Source: an uncultured Lachnospiraceae bacterium
Lineage (GTDB): Bacteria > Bacillota > Clostridia > Lachnospirales > Lachnospiraceae
Assembly: GCA_910588295.1 (NCBI GenBank)
Contig: CAJUQO010000055.1
Span: 1 to 23,256, forward strand
Direction: 5' to 3'
Length of the DNA: 23,256 nt
Each line of letters opens with the position of its first letter. Position 1 is the stretch's first letter. This document shows positions 1 to 6,779 of this stretch, one piece after another. The notes beneath the pieces are model-generated. The model saw only the letters and a list, made by a program, of their open reading frames with translations, did not search any database and had not been told where the DNA came from. The position numbers and the translations under genes are program-made.

Positions 1-31
1 TGTGCTACCTGTGTGTTACTTGTGTGCTACG
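1..31. repeat. Imperfect 11-bp tandem repeat at window edge
   Basis: Nearly three copies of an 11-nt unit lie head to tail: a partial copy at 1-9, TGTGTGTTACT at 10-20 and TGTGTGCTACG at 21-31. The units differ at one or two positions. The array probably continues left of the window, so its true copy number cannot be seen. It sits just beyond the terminator of the GGGtGRT gene and is non-coding. Confidence 0.55.
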
Positions 32-35
32 TGGC

Positions 36-79
36 AAAATTCAGGGCTTCCGCTGGCAATCCACATCAACGGAAACCCT
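36..79 (-). terminator. Intrinsic terminator after the GGGtGRT gene
   Basis: The arms at 70-79 and 43-52 pair over 10 bp in the minus-strand RNA, with one G.U pair, around a 17-nt loop. A GAATTTTG stretch follows. It starts 18 nt beyond the stop codon of the GGGtGRT gene. The U-run is short, so termination may be partial. Confidence 0.55.
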
Positions 80-96
80 TAAAAATACGCTATTTG

Positions 97-1107
97 TTAG
101 AACTTCCCAGCCTTCGCCGCTTCTTCCACAGAAACAGCCACAGCCACGGTGGCGCCGACCATGGGATTATTACCCATACCGATCAGACCCATCATCTCCA
201 CGTGAGCCGGAACGGAGGAAGATCCCGCGAACTGCGCGTCAGAATGCATACGGCCCAGTGTATCGGTCATACCGTAGGAAGCCGGTCCTGCAGCCATGTT
301 GTCCGGATGAAGGGTACGGCCTGTGCCGCCGCCGGAAGCAACGGAGAAGTATTTCTTACCCTGCTCGTTACACTCTTTCTTGAATGTACCGGCTACCGGA
401 TGCTGGAAACGGGTGGGGTTGGTGGAATTTCCGGTGATAGATACGCCCACATTCTCATGATGCATGATGGCCACGCCTTCCTGTACATCATCGGCGCCGT
501 AGCATTTTACTGTGGCGCGAAGACCCTTAGAGTAGGGTTTCTCAAATACCACATTCAGTTTTGCTTCTTTATAATCGTATTTTGTCTCAACATAAGTGAA
601 ACCATTGATACGGGAAATGATCTGGGCAGCATCTTTGCCGAGACCGTTCAGGATAACCCGCAGAGGTTTCTGGCGAACCTTGTTTGCTTTCTCAGCGATA
701 CCGATGGCGCCCTCAGCGGCAGCAAAGGACTCGTGGCCGGCCAGGAAGCAGAAACACTCGGTCTCCTCCTCCAGAAGCATCTTGCCCAGATTACCATGGC
801 CAAGACCTACTTTCCTGTGATCAGCCACAGAACCGGGAATACAGAATGCCTGAAGTCCCTCTCCGATGGCGGCGGCGGCATCCGCAGCCTTTTTGCAGCC
901 TTTTTTGATGGCGATGGCAGCGCCTACGGTGTAAGCCCAGCAGGCATTCTCAAAACAGATGGGCTGGATCTTCTTTACCTGATCGTATACGTCCAGTCCG
1001 GCGTCCTTGGTGATTTTCTCAGCTTCCTCGATCGAAGCGATGCCGTAATTGTTCAGCACGGCATTGATCTGTTCAATTCTTCTTTCGTATGATTCAAATA
1101 AAGCCAT
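97..1107 (-). CDS. GGGtGRT protein
   Basis: This 336-residue protein belongs to the family named after its GGGtGRT motif, seen here as GGGTGRT at residues 259-265 just before LHPDN. The family is common in anaerobic Firmicutes and its biochemical role is not established. The N-terminal half carries several cysteines (C51, C56, C71, C89, C118, C120), and His-rich patches follow (HGN near 104, HHEN near 216). No signal peptide or membrane segment is visible. The ATG at 1107 has AGGAGG upstream at a rather long spacing of about 11 nt. The gene starts 21 bp after the NifU-like scaffold gene, with which it surely shares a transcript. That pairing suggests a job in Fe-S cluster or sulfur metabolism; this is inference from context. 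The family call is secure, the function is not. Confidence 0.92.
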   Translation of the reverse strand: MALFESYERRIEQINAVLNNYGIASIEEAEKITKDAGLDVYDQVKKIQPICFENACWAYTVGAAIAIKKGCKKAADAAAAIGEGLQAFCIPGSVADHRKVGLGHGNLGKMLLEEETECFCFLAGHESFAAAEGAIGIAEKANKVRQKPLRVILNGLGKDAAQIISRINGFTYVETKYDYKEAKLNVVFEKPYSKGLRATVKCYGADDVQEGVAIMHHENVGVSITGNSTNPTRFQHPVAGTFKKECNEQGKKYFSVASGGGTGRTLHPDNMAAGPASYGMTDTLGRMHSDAQFAGSSSVPAHVEMMGLIGMGNNPMVGATVAVAVSVEEAAKAGKF

Positions 1108-1128
1108 TTTTATCCATTCCTCCTGTGC

Positions 1129-1821
1129 TTATTCTTTTCTCGGATCAATGATCTTGGCAGCGTCGTCCACACGGCCGTACTGGCCTTTCGCCTTCTCCCA
1201 GGCTGTGGTGGGATCATCGCCTTTTTTGATGAAATCTGTCATCTTGCCCAGATTGACAAACTGGTATCCGATCACTTCATCTTCCTCATCCAGAGCAAGC
1301 CCGGTCACATAGCCCTCTGCCATCTCAAGATAACGAACGCCTTTTTCTTTGGTTGCGTACATGGTTCCTACCTGGGAACGCAATCCCTTGCCCAGATCCT
1401 CGAGACCGGCGCCGATAGCCAGGCCGTCATCGGAGAAAGCGCTCTGGGTACGGCCATATACGATCTGCAGGAAGAGTTCTCTCATGGCAGTGTTGATGGC
1501 GTCACACACAAGGTCGGTATTCAGAGCTTCCAGAATGGTCTTCCCCTGAAGGATCTCAGCAGCCATAGCCGCGGAATGAGTCATACCGGAACATCCAAGG
1601 GTCTCCACCAGAGCCTCCTGAATGATACCCTCTTTTACATTCAGCGTCAGCTTGCAGGCGCCCTGCTGCGGGGCACACCAGCCGACACCATGGGTAAAAC
1701 CGGAGATATCCTCGATTTTTTTCGCGTGAACCCATTTTCCCTCTTCCGGGATAGGAGCCGGCTCATGCTTTGCGCCTTTTGCCACAGGGCACATCAGTTC
1801 AACTTCTTTTGTGTAGATCAT
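1129..1821 (-). CDS. NifU/IscU-like iron-sulfur cluster scaffold protein
   Basis: This 230-residue protein has an IscU/NifU-N-like core at about residues 35-130. The three scaffold cysteines are recognisable: C56 in QGACKL, C77 in TLGCSGM and C106 in DLVCDAIN. They match the cysteines on which IscU-type proteins assemble clusters. C11 and C49 are extra. The C-terminal hundred residues extend beyond a classical IscU and look specific to this subfamily. The ATG at 1821 has AGGAG seven bases upstream. It is the first gene of a two-gene operon with the GGGtGRT gene, behind a recognisable promoter about 115 nt upstream. No iscS, sufBCD or iscR lies in the window, so it is not part of a standard isc or suf cluster. 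It may be a dedicated scaffold for the GGGtGRT protein (inference). Confidence 0.88.
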   Translation of the reverse strand: MIYTKEVELMCPVAKGAKHEPAPIPEEGKWVHAKKIEDISGFTHGVGWCAPQQGACKLTLNVKEGIIQEALVETLGCSGMTHSAAMAAEILQGKTILEALNTDLVCDAINTAMRELFLQIVYGRTQSAFSDDGLAIGAGLEDLGKGLRSQVGTMYATKEKGVRYLEMAEGYVTGLALDEEDEVIGYQFVNLGKMTDFIKKGDDPTTAWEKAKGQYGRVDDAAKIIDPRKE

Positions 1822-1942
1822 TGTTAAACTCCTTTCAACTATGTATTTCTTGCTTTGAAAAACATTTTCCGATATGGGAACAATAAATCAGCAACCGCTC
1901 AGACAGCCGGATCAGTTACGAAAATCGCCCCATACATTTGAT

Positions 1943-1971
1943 ATTATCGCACAAACACAGGCCTACGTCTA
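1943..1971 (-). promoter_or_regulatory. Promoter of the Fe-S scaffold/GGGtGRT operon
   Basis: Reading the minus strand, a TAGACG -35 box (1966-1971) lies 17 nt from a GATAAT -10 box (1943-1948). The -10 is preceded by TGC, an extended -10 feature. The transcript would carry a leader of about 115 nt. Confidence 0.6.
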
Positions 1972-1977
1972 GGAAAA

Positions 1978-1992
1978 ATTTGCATTGCAAAT
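1978..1992. promoter_or_regulatory. Palindrome just upstream of the scaffold promoter
   Basis: ATTTGC-ATT-GCAAAT is a perfect 6-bp dyad with a 3-nt centre. It ends 6 bp upstream of the -35 box of the Fe-S scaffold operon, a typical place for an activator site. The binding protein is unknown. Confidence 0.4.
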
Positions 1993-2082
1993 AACTTTCG
2001 CTGCCGTTCGGCCCTGAACTTCATTACGGCGGAATCTATCATTTCAGCAGCTCCTGATCCTACTTCTGTATGCCAATGCACG

Positions 2083-2370
2083 TTATATCAGAATTTCATG
2101 GGTGGATATTTCCATGGGCACCGTCAGTACCCTCTGCAATTTCGGAACGGCCTCCTTAAAATGCCGGGAAGCCATATGAAGATCCAGTATCTCCTGATCC
2201 GGCCAGCGTTCCAGAAAAGCATAAATGTTGCGTCCCTCCCGGCACTGGATCAGCTCATAACTGATATTGCCCGGTTCCTTTCTGGTATCCTCCACCAGCT
2301 TCCCGGCCACTTTCAGAAATTCCTCCACATTCTGGCCGCTGACAATACATTTTGCATATATAACGATCAT
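2083..2370 (-). CDS. ABM-domain (YgiN-like) putative monooxygenase
   Basis: This 95-residue protein is a single antibiotic-biosynthesis-monooxygenase (ABM) domain, a dimeric ferredoxin-like fold also found in YgiN and heme-degrading IsdG relatives. The typical layout is present: a first strand (MIVIYAKCIV), a helix with ARKEP-like 'TRKEPGNISYEL', then 'FLERWPDQEILDLHMASRHF', where the family usually has E-x-W and an H-x-x-S-x-H-F motif. Length fits the family. The ATG at 2370 has GGGAG eight bases upstream. It is a single gene, divergent from the traX-like gene. Likely functions are quinol oxidation, or detoxification or isomerisation of a small aromatic. The substrate cannot be read from sequence. 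Confidence 0.82.
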   Translation of the reverse strand: MIVIYAKCIVSGQNVEEFLKVAGKLVEDTRKEPGNISYELIQCREGRNIYAFLERWPDQEILDLHMASRHFKEAVPKLQRVLTVPMEISTHEILI

Positions 2371-2475
2371 TTGTCACGCTCCCTTTCCGGTACAAAGAAA
2401 TTTGCAGAATACACTCCCGCATTTCACAATACAGATGGTACTCCGCAACAGTTCAGGCCAACCGCCCTGTTACCT

Positions 2476-2516
2476 GCAAAAATCCCTTTACAATCGCTGC
2501 GCGATAGGATTTTTGC
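2476..2516. repeat. Perfect 10-bp inverted repeat with nested hairpin
   Basis: GCAAAAATCC at 2476-2485 pairs perfectly with GGATTTTTGC at 2507-2516. Inside the 21-nt loop a second dyad, ATCG-CTGCG-CGAT (2493-2505), can form. No U-run follows outside the stem in either direction, so it is not a standard terminator. It could be an operator or a structured leader. Confidence 0.5.
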
Positions 2517-2623
2517 GCCCCCGAATCATTTCCTTACGGTACGCGCAGTAAAATGCGCATACCTGTCTGAACGGTTACTTTCATTCACTCTTTGTTCCTT
2601 TATCAAACTAACTTACTTTGTCA

Positions 2624-2657
2624 TTTACTTTTTCAACCAAAGACGGTATAGTATAAT
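2624..2657 (+). promoter_or_regulatory. Candidate promoter of the traX-like gene
   Basis: Two overlapping choices exist: TTTACT (2624-2629) with 17 nt to TATAGT (2647-2652), or TTTTCA (2630-2635) with 16 nt to a perfect TATAAT (2652-2657). Either would start transcription about 50 nt before the ATG. Confidence 0.5.
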
Positions 2658-2715
2658 CATTCGCAGCAGTATTATAAACCGCGCAATTACCTGTTTTCAT
2701 TCGGAGGTTCTCACC

Positions 2716-3483
2716 ATGGCAGAAACAAACACAGCGCCCCCACAGAAATCCCATTGGATCCCCATAGGGTTAAGCGGGGCCGCCTTAAAATATATCGCCG
2801 CCGTTACTATGCTGATCGACCATACCGCTCTGGTCGTTGTTCTTTATGGTTTCATGTACAACGGACGAATGCTGCTCGTAAGGCGTTACGACATCCTTCC
2901 TTCCCTATATAATCTGATGCGTCAGATTGGCCGTATTGCTTTCCCGATTTTCCTTTTTTTGCTGGTGCAGGGCTTTATTCACACCCACGACCGCAGAAAA
3001 TATGCCATAAGGCTTTTTCTCTTTGCTTGCCTCTCGGAACTGCCTTTCAATCTGGCCGTGGACAGAACCCTTTTTTCCTTTATACACCAGAATGTGTTCT
3101 GGACACTGTTTGCCGGATTCCTGATGATGTGGATTCTGGAAAAAATCCAGTTTTCCGACCTGCCCCGCTGGGCGGCTTTACTGGCCAGTCTGCTGACTGT
3201 CGCGGCCGCCTGCCTGGCTGTCACAGTATGCCGCACGGATTACAGCTATCACGGTATCCTGTCTCTGCTCCTCTTATATCTATTCCGTTATAATAAAGGA
3301 CTGACGCTGCTCACCGGGGCATTCTCTTTTGCCTGGGAGCCGGCCGCCATCATCGCCTTCCTGCCCATCGCCCTGTATAACGGAGAAAAAGGCCGTGCGC
3401 CGAAATATTTTTTCTATGCCTTTTATCCTCTTCACCTGCTGGCGCTGGTGGGGATCAATTATGTGCTGTTTCACCATCTTTGA
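2716..3483 (+). CDS. TraX-family membrane protein
   Basis: This 255-residue polytopic membrane protein resembles TraX, the F-pilin acetylase family, a branch of the acyltransferase-3-like membrane enzymes. The diagnostic start is present at about residues 20-40: GAALKYIAAVTMLIDHTALV, with the conserved K and D-H. It is followed by GRIAFPIFLFLLVQGF and an ELPFN motif. About seven or eight hydrophobic segments are visible and there is no cleavable signal. The reading frame stays open upstream, but the ATG at 2716 has GGAGG eight bases before it and the family homology starts there. No conjugation gene is nearby. Chromosomal copies in Clostridia are usual, and are more likely to acylate a cell-surface molecule than pilin (inference). 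It is the only plus-strand protein gene in the window. Confidence 0.88.
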   Translation: MAETNTAPPQKSHWIPIGLSGAALKYIAAVTMLIDHTALVVVLYGFMYNGRMLLVRRYDILPSLYNLMRQIGRIAFPIFLFLLVQGFIHTHDRRKYAIRLFLFACLSELPFNLAVDRTLFSFIHQNVFWTLFAGFLMMWILEKIQFSDLPRWAALLASLLTVAAACLAVTVCRTDYSYHGILSLLLLYLFRYNKGLTLLTGAFSFAWEPAAIIAFLPIALYNGEKGRAPKYFFYAFYPLHLLALVGINYVLFHHL

Positions 3484-3552
3484 TCCAAGGCGTCTAAATA
3501 TGTTACACCCATAGGGGTTCCGGACAGTTTCCATATACGAAAACCGATTCCT

Positions 3553-3577
3553 GCGTTCGGCCTATCCTGCCGAACGC
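3553..3577. terminator. GC-rich hairpin between convergent genes
   Basis: GCGTTCGGC at 3553-3561 pairs perfectly with GCCGAACGC at 3569-3577 around a 7-nt loop. It lies 70 bp beyond the traX-like stop and 68 bp beyond the stop of the convergent beta-helix gene. No strong U-run follows on either strand, so the terminator role is inferred from position. Confidence 0.4.
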
Positions 3578-3644
3578 CGAAATCAGGCAAAACCACAAAA
3601 TCCTGTTACCACAAAGAATACTCTCAAACATTCGTCCCTGGAAT

Positions 3645-4310
3645 CTATTCTTTATCCACGATATTCTCCATCGTTTTCACAATGGAATCTGAAGGGATCA
3701 CTCCCCGCACGCTGGTAAGCGGATAGATGTTTGTATTCCGGCCTACCACGGTTCCCGGATTCAGCACGCTGCCGCACCCCACCTCCACATGGTCGCCCAG
3801 CATAGCCCCAAACTTTTTAAATCCGGTCTCCCACCGCTCTTTCGAACCCTTGACAATAACCGGCTTTTTATCCGACTTCACATTGGACGTGATCGAACCG
3901 GCACCCATGTGGGATTTGTATCCCAGAATTGAATCTCCCACATAATTGTAGTGGGGCACCTGGACGTTATTGAACAGGACTACATTTTTAAGTTCTGTGG
4001 AATTACCCACCACACAATAGCTGCCTACCAGGACTTTTCCTCTGATGAAGGCCCCTGGCCGAACCTCCGTATACTCACCAATAATCACTGGCCCGGTAAT
4101 CGACGCCGTAGACGCGATGGACGCTGTCCTGGCAATCCAGATCCCCTGGCCCTGCTGTTCATAAATTTCCGTATCCAGCGTCGGGCCCTTCTGCATGATC
4201 CAATCTCCAATATCGGGCAAAACCTCCCAGGGGAAATCCTTTCCTTCGAAAAGCTCCGCCGCCATTGTCTGTGTCAGATCATATAAATCAGCAATATACA
4301 CCGATTCCAT
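3645..4310 (-). CDS. Left-handed beta-helix (hexapeptide-repeat) GlmU-like acyltransferase-type protein
   Basis: This 221-residue protein resembles the C-terminal acetyltransferase half of GlmU and related sugar-nucleotide proteins. After an alpha-helical N-terminus (residues 1-55) come hexapeptide repeats of the left-handed beta-helix type. Examples are 'IARTASIASTASITGPVIIGEYTEVRPGA' split over about 65-95, 'GKVLVGSYCVVGNSTELKN', and later 'VEVGCGSVLNPGTVVGRNTNIYP'. The N-x-Y-V-G-D-S and G-A-G-S-I-T-S-N motifs correspond to the GlmU active-site region. The nucleotidyltransferase half is absent, so annotation as a complete UDP-GlcNAc pyrophosphorylase would be wrong. An in-frame ATG exists at 4346, but the ATG at 4310 has GGAGGA five bases upstream and is preferred. 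It lies 156 bp downstream of asnA, and no strong promoter is visible between them. Confidence 0.82.
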   Translation of the reverse strand: MESVYIADLYDLTQTMAAELFEGKDFPWEVLPDIGDWIMQKGPTLDTEIYEQQGQGIWIARTASIASTASITGPVIIGEYTEVRPGAFIRGKVLVGSYCVVGNSTELKNVVLFNNVQVPHYNYVGDSILGYKSHMGAGSITSNVKSDKKPVIVKGSKERWETGFKKFGAMLGDHVEVGCGSVLNPGTVVGRNTNIYPLTSVRGVIPSDSIVKTMENIVDKE

Positions 4311-4466
4311 CGTTTCCTCCTTTTTTATACCTGCACCGCACGCCATTCTGCATTCTCACCCGGCCGGAAAGACCTTCCGACGTCCAGCCAATAAAAATTG
4401 CTCTGTATGATTTTGGACTGACATAAAATTATCAGTACGCCAGAATATGCCGCAGCACTTCCTTAT

Positions 4467-5474
4467 TTACAGCAATTCCACCCTTGCCCTTTTACAGATA
4501 TCCACCGTATCCTGATCCCATACCGCCGCCTGTACCTCTCCGATATGGGCTTTGCCCAGCAGCAGCATACACAGGCGGGACTGGCCGATGCCGCCGCCGA
4601 TGGTAAAGGGCAGCCTGCCCTCCAACAGCATTTTATGGAAAGGCAGGTTCCGGCGATCGTCACAACCCGCTTTCGTAAGCTGTTCGTCCAGGGACTTTGC
4701 GTCCACCCGGATGCCCATGGAGGAAATCTCCAGCGCATGGCCCAGCACCGGGTTCCAGAACAGCAGATCGCCGTTCAACGCCCAGTCGTCATAATCCGGA
4801 GCCCGGCCGTCGTGGCGCTCGCCGTTTTCCATCACATCCCCGATCTGCATGATAAAAATCGTTTTATGCTCCCGGGCAAAGAGATCCTCCCGCTCCTTCG
4901 GCGTTTTATCGGGATACAGGGCCGCCAGTTCTGAGGACGTGATAAACGTCACCTCCCGGCAAAGCTGAGTATTCAGACTCTCAAAATGATAGCACACTTC
5001 ATCCAGTGTATTGCAGATCACATTGACGATCCGTTCTACAGTATTTTTCAAATATTCCAGATTCCTGTCCTCCTCACGGATCACCTTTTCCCAGTCCCAC
5101 TGATCCACATAGACGGAATGGACATTATCCAGCTCCTCATCCCGGCGTATAGCGTTCATATCCGCCAAAAGCCCTTTCCCCATATGAAAATCATAGCGGT
5201 ACAGGGCCATACGTTTCCATTTCGCCAGGGAATGCACCACCTGGGCATCCGCCTGCAGCGCCGGTATGTCGAAGCCCACCGGACGTTCCACACCGTTCAG
5301 GTCGTCATTCAGACCTGTCAGCGGATCTACGATCAGCGGCGCCGTCACCCGCTTCAAATGAAGGGCGATACTCAGCTTTTTCTCAAAAATAGTTTTGATC
5401 GTGCCGATGGCCTCCTGAGTCTCATAAAGGCTCAGCATGGAAAAATAGTCTTCGGGTATGTAGGTATGGCTCAT
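4467..5474 (-). CDS. asnA: Aspartate-ammonia ligase (asparagine synthetase A)
   Basis: This enzyme makes asparagine from aspartate, ATP and free ammonia in the cytoplasm, with AMP and pyrophosphate as by-products. Its 335 residues fit the family (about 330). It has the class II aminoacyl-tRNA-synthetase-like fold: VYVDQWDW at 121-128, the CREVTFI segment near 172, DWALNGDLLFWNP near 230-242, and the motif-3-like GGGIGQSR at 293-300. The ATG at 5474 follows GAAGGAGG at five bases. A near-consensus promoter lies about 120 bp upstream, so the gene is a separate transcription unit. It is independent of the topB operon and possibly co-transcribed with the beta-helix gene. I looked for a T-box in the leader and found no specifier or T-box consensus. 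The identification is very secure. Confidence 0.97.
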   Translation of the reverse strand: MSHTYIPEDYFSMLSLYETQEAIGTIKTIFEKKLSIALHLKRVTAPLIVDPLTGLNDDLNGVERPVGFDIPALQADAQVVHSLAKWKRMALYRYDFHMGKGLLADMNAIRRDEELDNVHSVYVDQWDWEKVIREEDRNLEYLKNTVERIVNVICNTLDEVCYHFESLNTQLCREVTFITSSELAALYPDKTPKEREDLFAREHKTIFIMQIGDVMENGERHDGRAPDYDDWALNGDLLFWNPVLGHALEISSMGIRVDAKSLDEQLTKAGCDDRRNLPFHKMLLEGRLPFTIGGGIGQSRLCMLLLGKAHIGEVQAAVWDQDTVDICKRARVELL

Positions 5475-5592
5475 GATATCCTCCTTCAGATCAGGAAAGT
5501 CCCGTACATCTGCCAGGCCAAGGGCCGCATCTCGACACAGACACCGGAATCCTCCCGCACATTCTAAATATTATTATTCCGAACCATAACAG

Positions 5593-5621
5593 ATTATAAA
5601 AAACATTCGCAGATTAGTCAA
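5593..5621 (-). promoter_or_regulatory. Near-consensus promoter of asnA
   Basis: Minus strand: TTGACT (5616-5621), exactly 17 nt, then TATAAT (5593-5598). It matches the sigma-A consensus at 11 of 12 positions. The leader to the asnA ATG is about 110 nt and contains a small GGCC-CTT-GGCC hairpin but no recognised riboswitch. Confidence 0.85.
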
Positions 5622-5772
5622 TGAAATCCGCCCCTTTACCACAGACAAACTGCAAAGGAGCAGATTCCGTTACAGTTCAACTGCCGGATGAGCATGTCAC
5701 GAAAAAACATATCTTCCATTTTCAAGTTGACCACATCGATATACTCATCGCCGTCCAGCCTCTTTCAAAACC

Positions 5773-6075
5773 TCAATCCTTTTCTCCGCCCGGCCCATAA
5801 TTTAAAAACTCATTGTATCTGGCATTTGCTTCCTGGCCTGCCTTTTTCCTGCGCCAGGCGCTGATCTCACTTTGGATCGCCAGCATTTCATCAACTACCA
5901 GCTCAACTTTTTGGGGCTTTGCGTAATGCAGATAGGATATCATCCTGTTCATCGCCTTTGGACTGCCGAGGTTTTTGGCGATCTCATCTCCCAGTTCCGC
6001 AGGAAAACCCAGCCCCATAACCGCCGCAGTAAGTCCTTCCCTGGCCCTCGTCCACTCCCTTTGTTCATCTGTCAT
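5773..6075 (-). CDS. Small conserved-looking protein of unknown function
   Basis: I do not recognise a named family. The 100-residue product is soluble and mostly helical by appearance, without signal peptide, membrane segment or cysteine. Recognisable pieces are 'ELGDEIAKNLGSPKAMNRMISYL' (about 26-50) and 'VDEMLAIQSEISAWRRKK' (about 60-77). An upstream in-frame ATG at 6099 would overlap the preceding sce7726 gene by 17 bp. The ATG at 6075 has AGGGTGA seven bases before it and leaves a gap of 7 bp, so I prefer it. The tight linkage to the putative nuclease gene indicates co-transcription and perhaps a functional partnership (inference). No nuclease, HTH or antitoxin motif is visible. Confidence 0.7.
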   Translation of the reverse strand: MTDEQREWTRAREGLTAAVMGLGFPAELGDEIAKNLGSPKAMNRMISYLHYAKPQKVELVVDEMLAIQSEISAWRRKKAGQEANARYNEFLNYGPGGEKD

Positions 6076-6082
6076 GATCCAT

Positions 6083-6733
6083 TCACCCTTTTTGTCCATT
6101 CGATCTGGCCGACAGCTTCCGCCTTTTTCTTCGAAAATCTTCTATTTCCTCCGCGATGGTGTTATAATCGCGTTCAAAAAGTTCCTCATACGCCTGGGGC
6201 CACAGGATCTCTCCCGGAACTCTCTCCAACAGTTTATCCTGCACAAACTTTTTGCTTTTTTCACGATATTTCGGAAGCCTGTTCTTTTCCAGCAGATGGT
6301 TCAGCTCCGTCCGCCAGAAAATCGTAATCTTCCGTCCTCCTTTTACCCCTGGATTCCGGTCAGGCTCCCGCAGAATATAAAAATCAACCTCACCGTTTTC
6401 ATCCGGCTCCACCGTGATGATCCCCCACCATTCGGGCACATGATCCTTTACATGGGCTACATGGGATGTCCCTGCAACAATAATATTCCTGTCATAATAC
6501 TGATCATAGTTTTTCACTTGCCCGCCAAGCCTTGCATAAGTATCCGCATCGCTTTTAATCTCTATGCCATACAGCACATCCGAAGTAACCATGACCACAT
6601 CCGCCCTCGCCCTGCCGGTACGTTTTTCTTCCAGAATGCGCACCTTACCATATCTTTCTTCCAAAAAGAAAAACAAGGGCTCCCGGATATCTTTGTCGTA
6701 AAGAATGTGCTTTTTAGCTTCGTCTCCGGACAT
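6083..6733 (-). CDS. sce7726-family protein, putative PD-(D/E)XK nuclease
   Basis: This 216-residue protein matches the sce7726 family, whose function is unknown. The first 110 residues carry what looks like a PD-(D/E)XK nuclease core: a helix with E near residue 35, then D45 in RARADVVMV, then E58-x-K60 in GIEIKSDADTY, followed by Q72 in the next helix. The SHVAHVKDHVPEWWGIITV block is typical of the family. The C-terminal hundred residues are charged and helical. The ATG at 6733 has GGGGAGG upstream. It lies 46 bp after topB and is followed within a few bases by a small unknown gene. That suggests a DNA-processing or defence-like operon with the topoisomerase, but no methylase or helicase accompanies it. 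Confidence 0.8.
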   Translation of the reverse strand: MSGDEAKKHILYDKDIREPLFFFLEERYGKVRILEEKRTGRARADVVMVTSDVLYGIEIKSDADTYARLGGQVKNYDQYYDRNIIVAGTSHVAHVKDHVPEWWGIITVEPDENGEVDFYILREPDRNPGVKGGRKITIFWRTELNHLLEKNRLPKYREKSKKFVQDKLLERVPGEILWPQAYEELFERDYNTIAEEIEDFRRKRRKLSARSNGQKG

Positions 6734-6779
6734 CCCGGTATACCTCCCCTACTGTTTTCTCCTCAATAAAGCCAACGAC

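Larger units (their letters stand above)
2371..2715. other. Divergent intergenic region, monooxygenase / traX-like gene
   Basis: This 345-bp stretch separates two divergent genes. I see no gene in it, although the traX frame stays open far upstream. It holds a perfect 10-bp hairpin (2476-2516) and a plausible plus-strand promoter (2624-2657). I found no convincing promoter for the monooxygenase gene. Confidence 0.6.

Noticed and set aside
13..1092. Plus-strand open frames of up to 359 codons opposite the GGGtGRT gene, and similar ones opposite most genes
   Set aside because: They are mirror frames of well-recognised minus-strand genes, with unnatural composition and no family match.
2098..2715. 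Long N-terminal extension of the traX-like gene
   Set aside because: The frame is open from 2098, but it overlaps the monooxygenase gene. The strong ribosome site and family homology place the start at 2716.
2716..3483. A conjugative or integrative element, suggested by TraX
   Set aside because: No relaxase, integrase, mating-pair gene, direct repeats or tRNA target is visible around it.
5475..5592. T-box or amino-acid riboswitch in the asnA leader
   Set aside because: The leader of about 110 nt is short for a T-box, and I could not find the T-box consensus or a specifier stem with a terminator.
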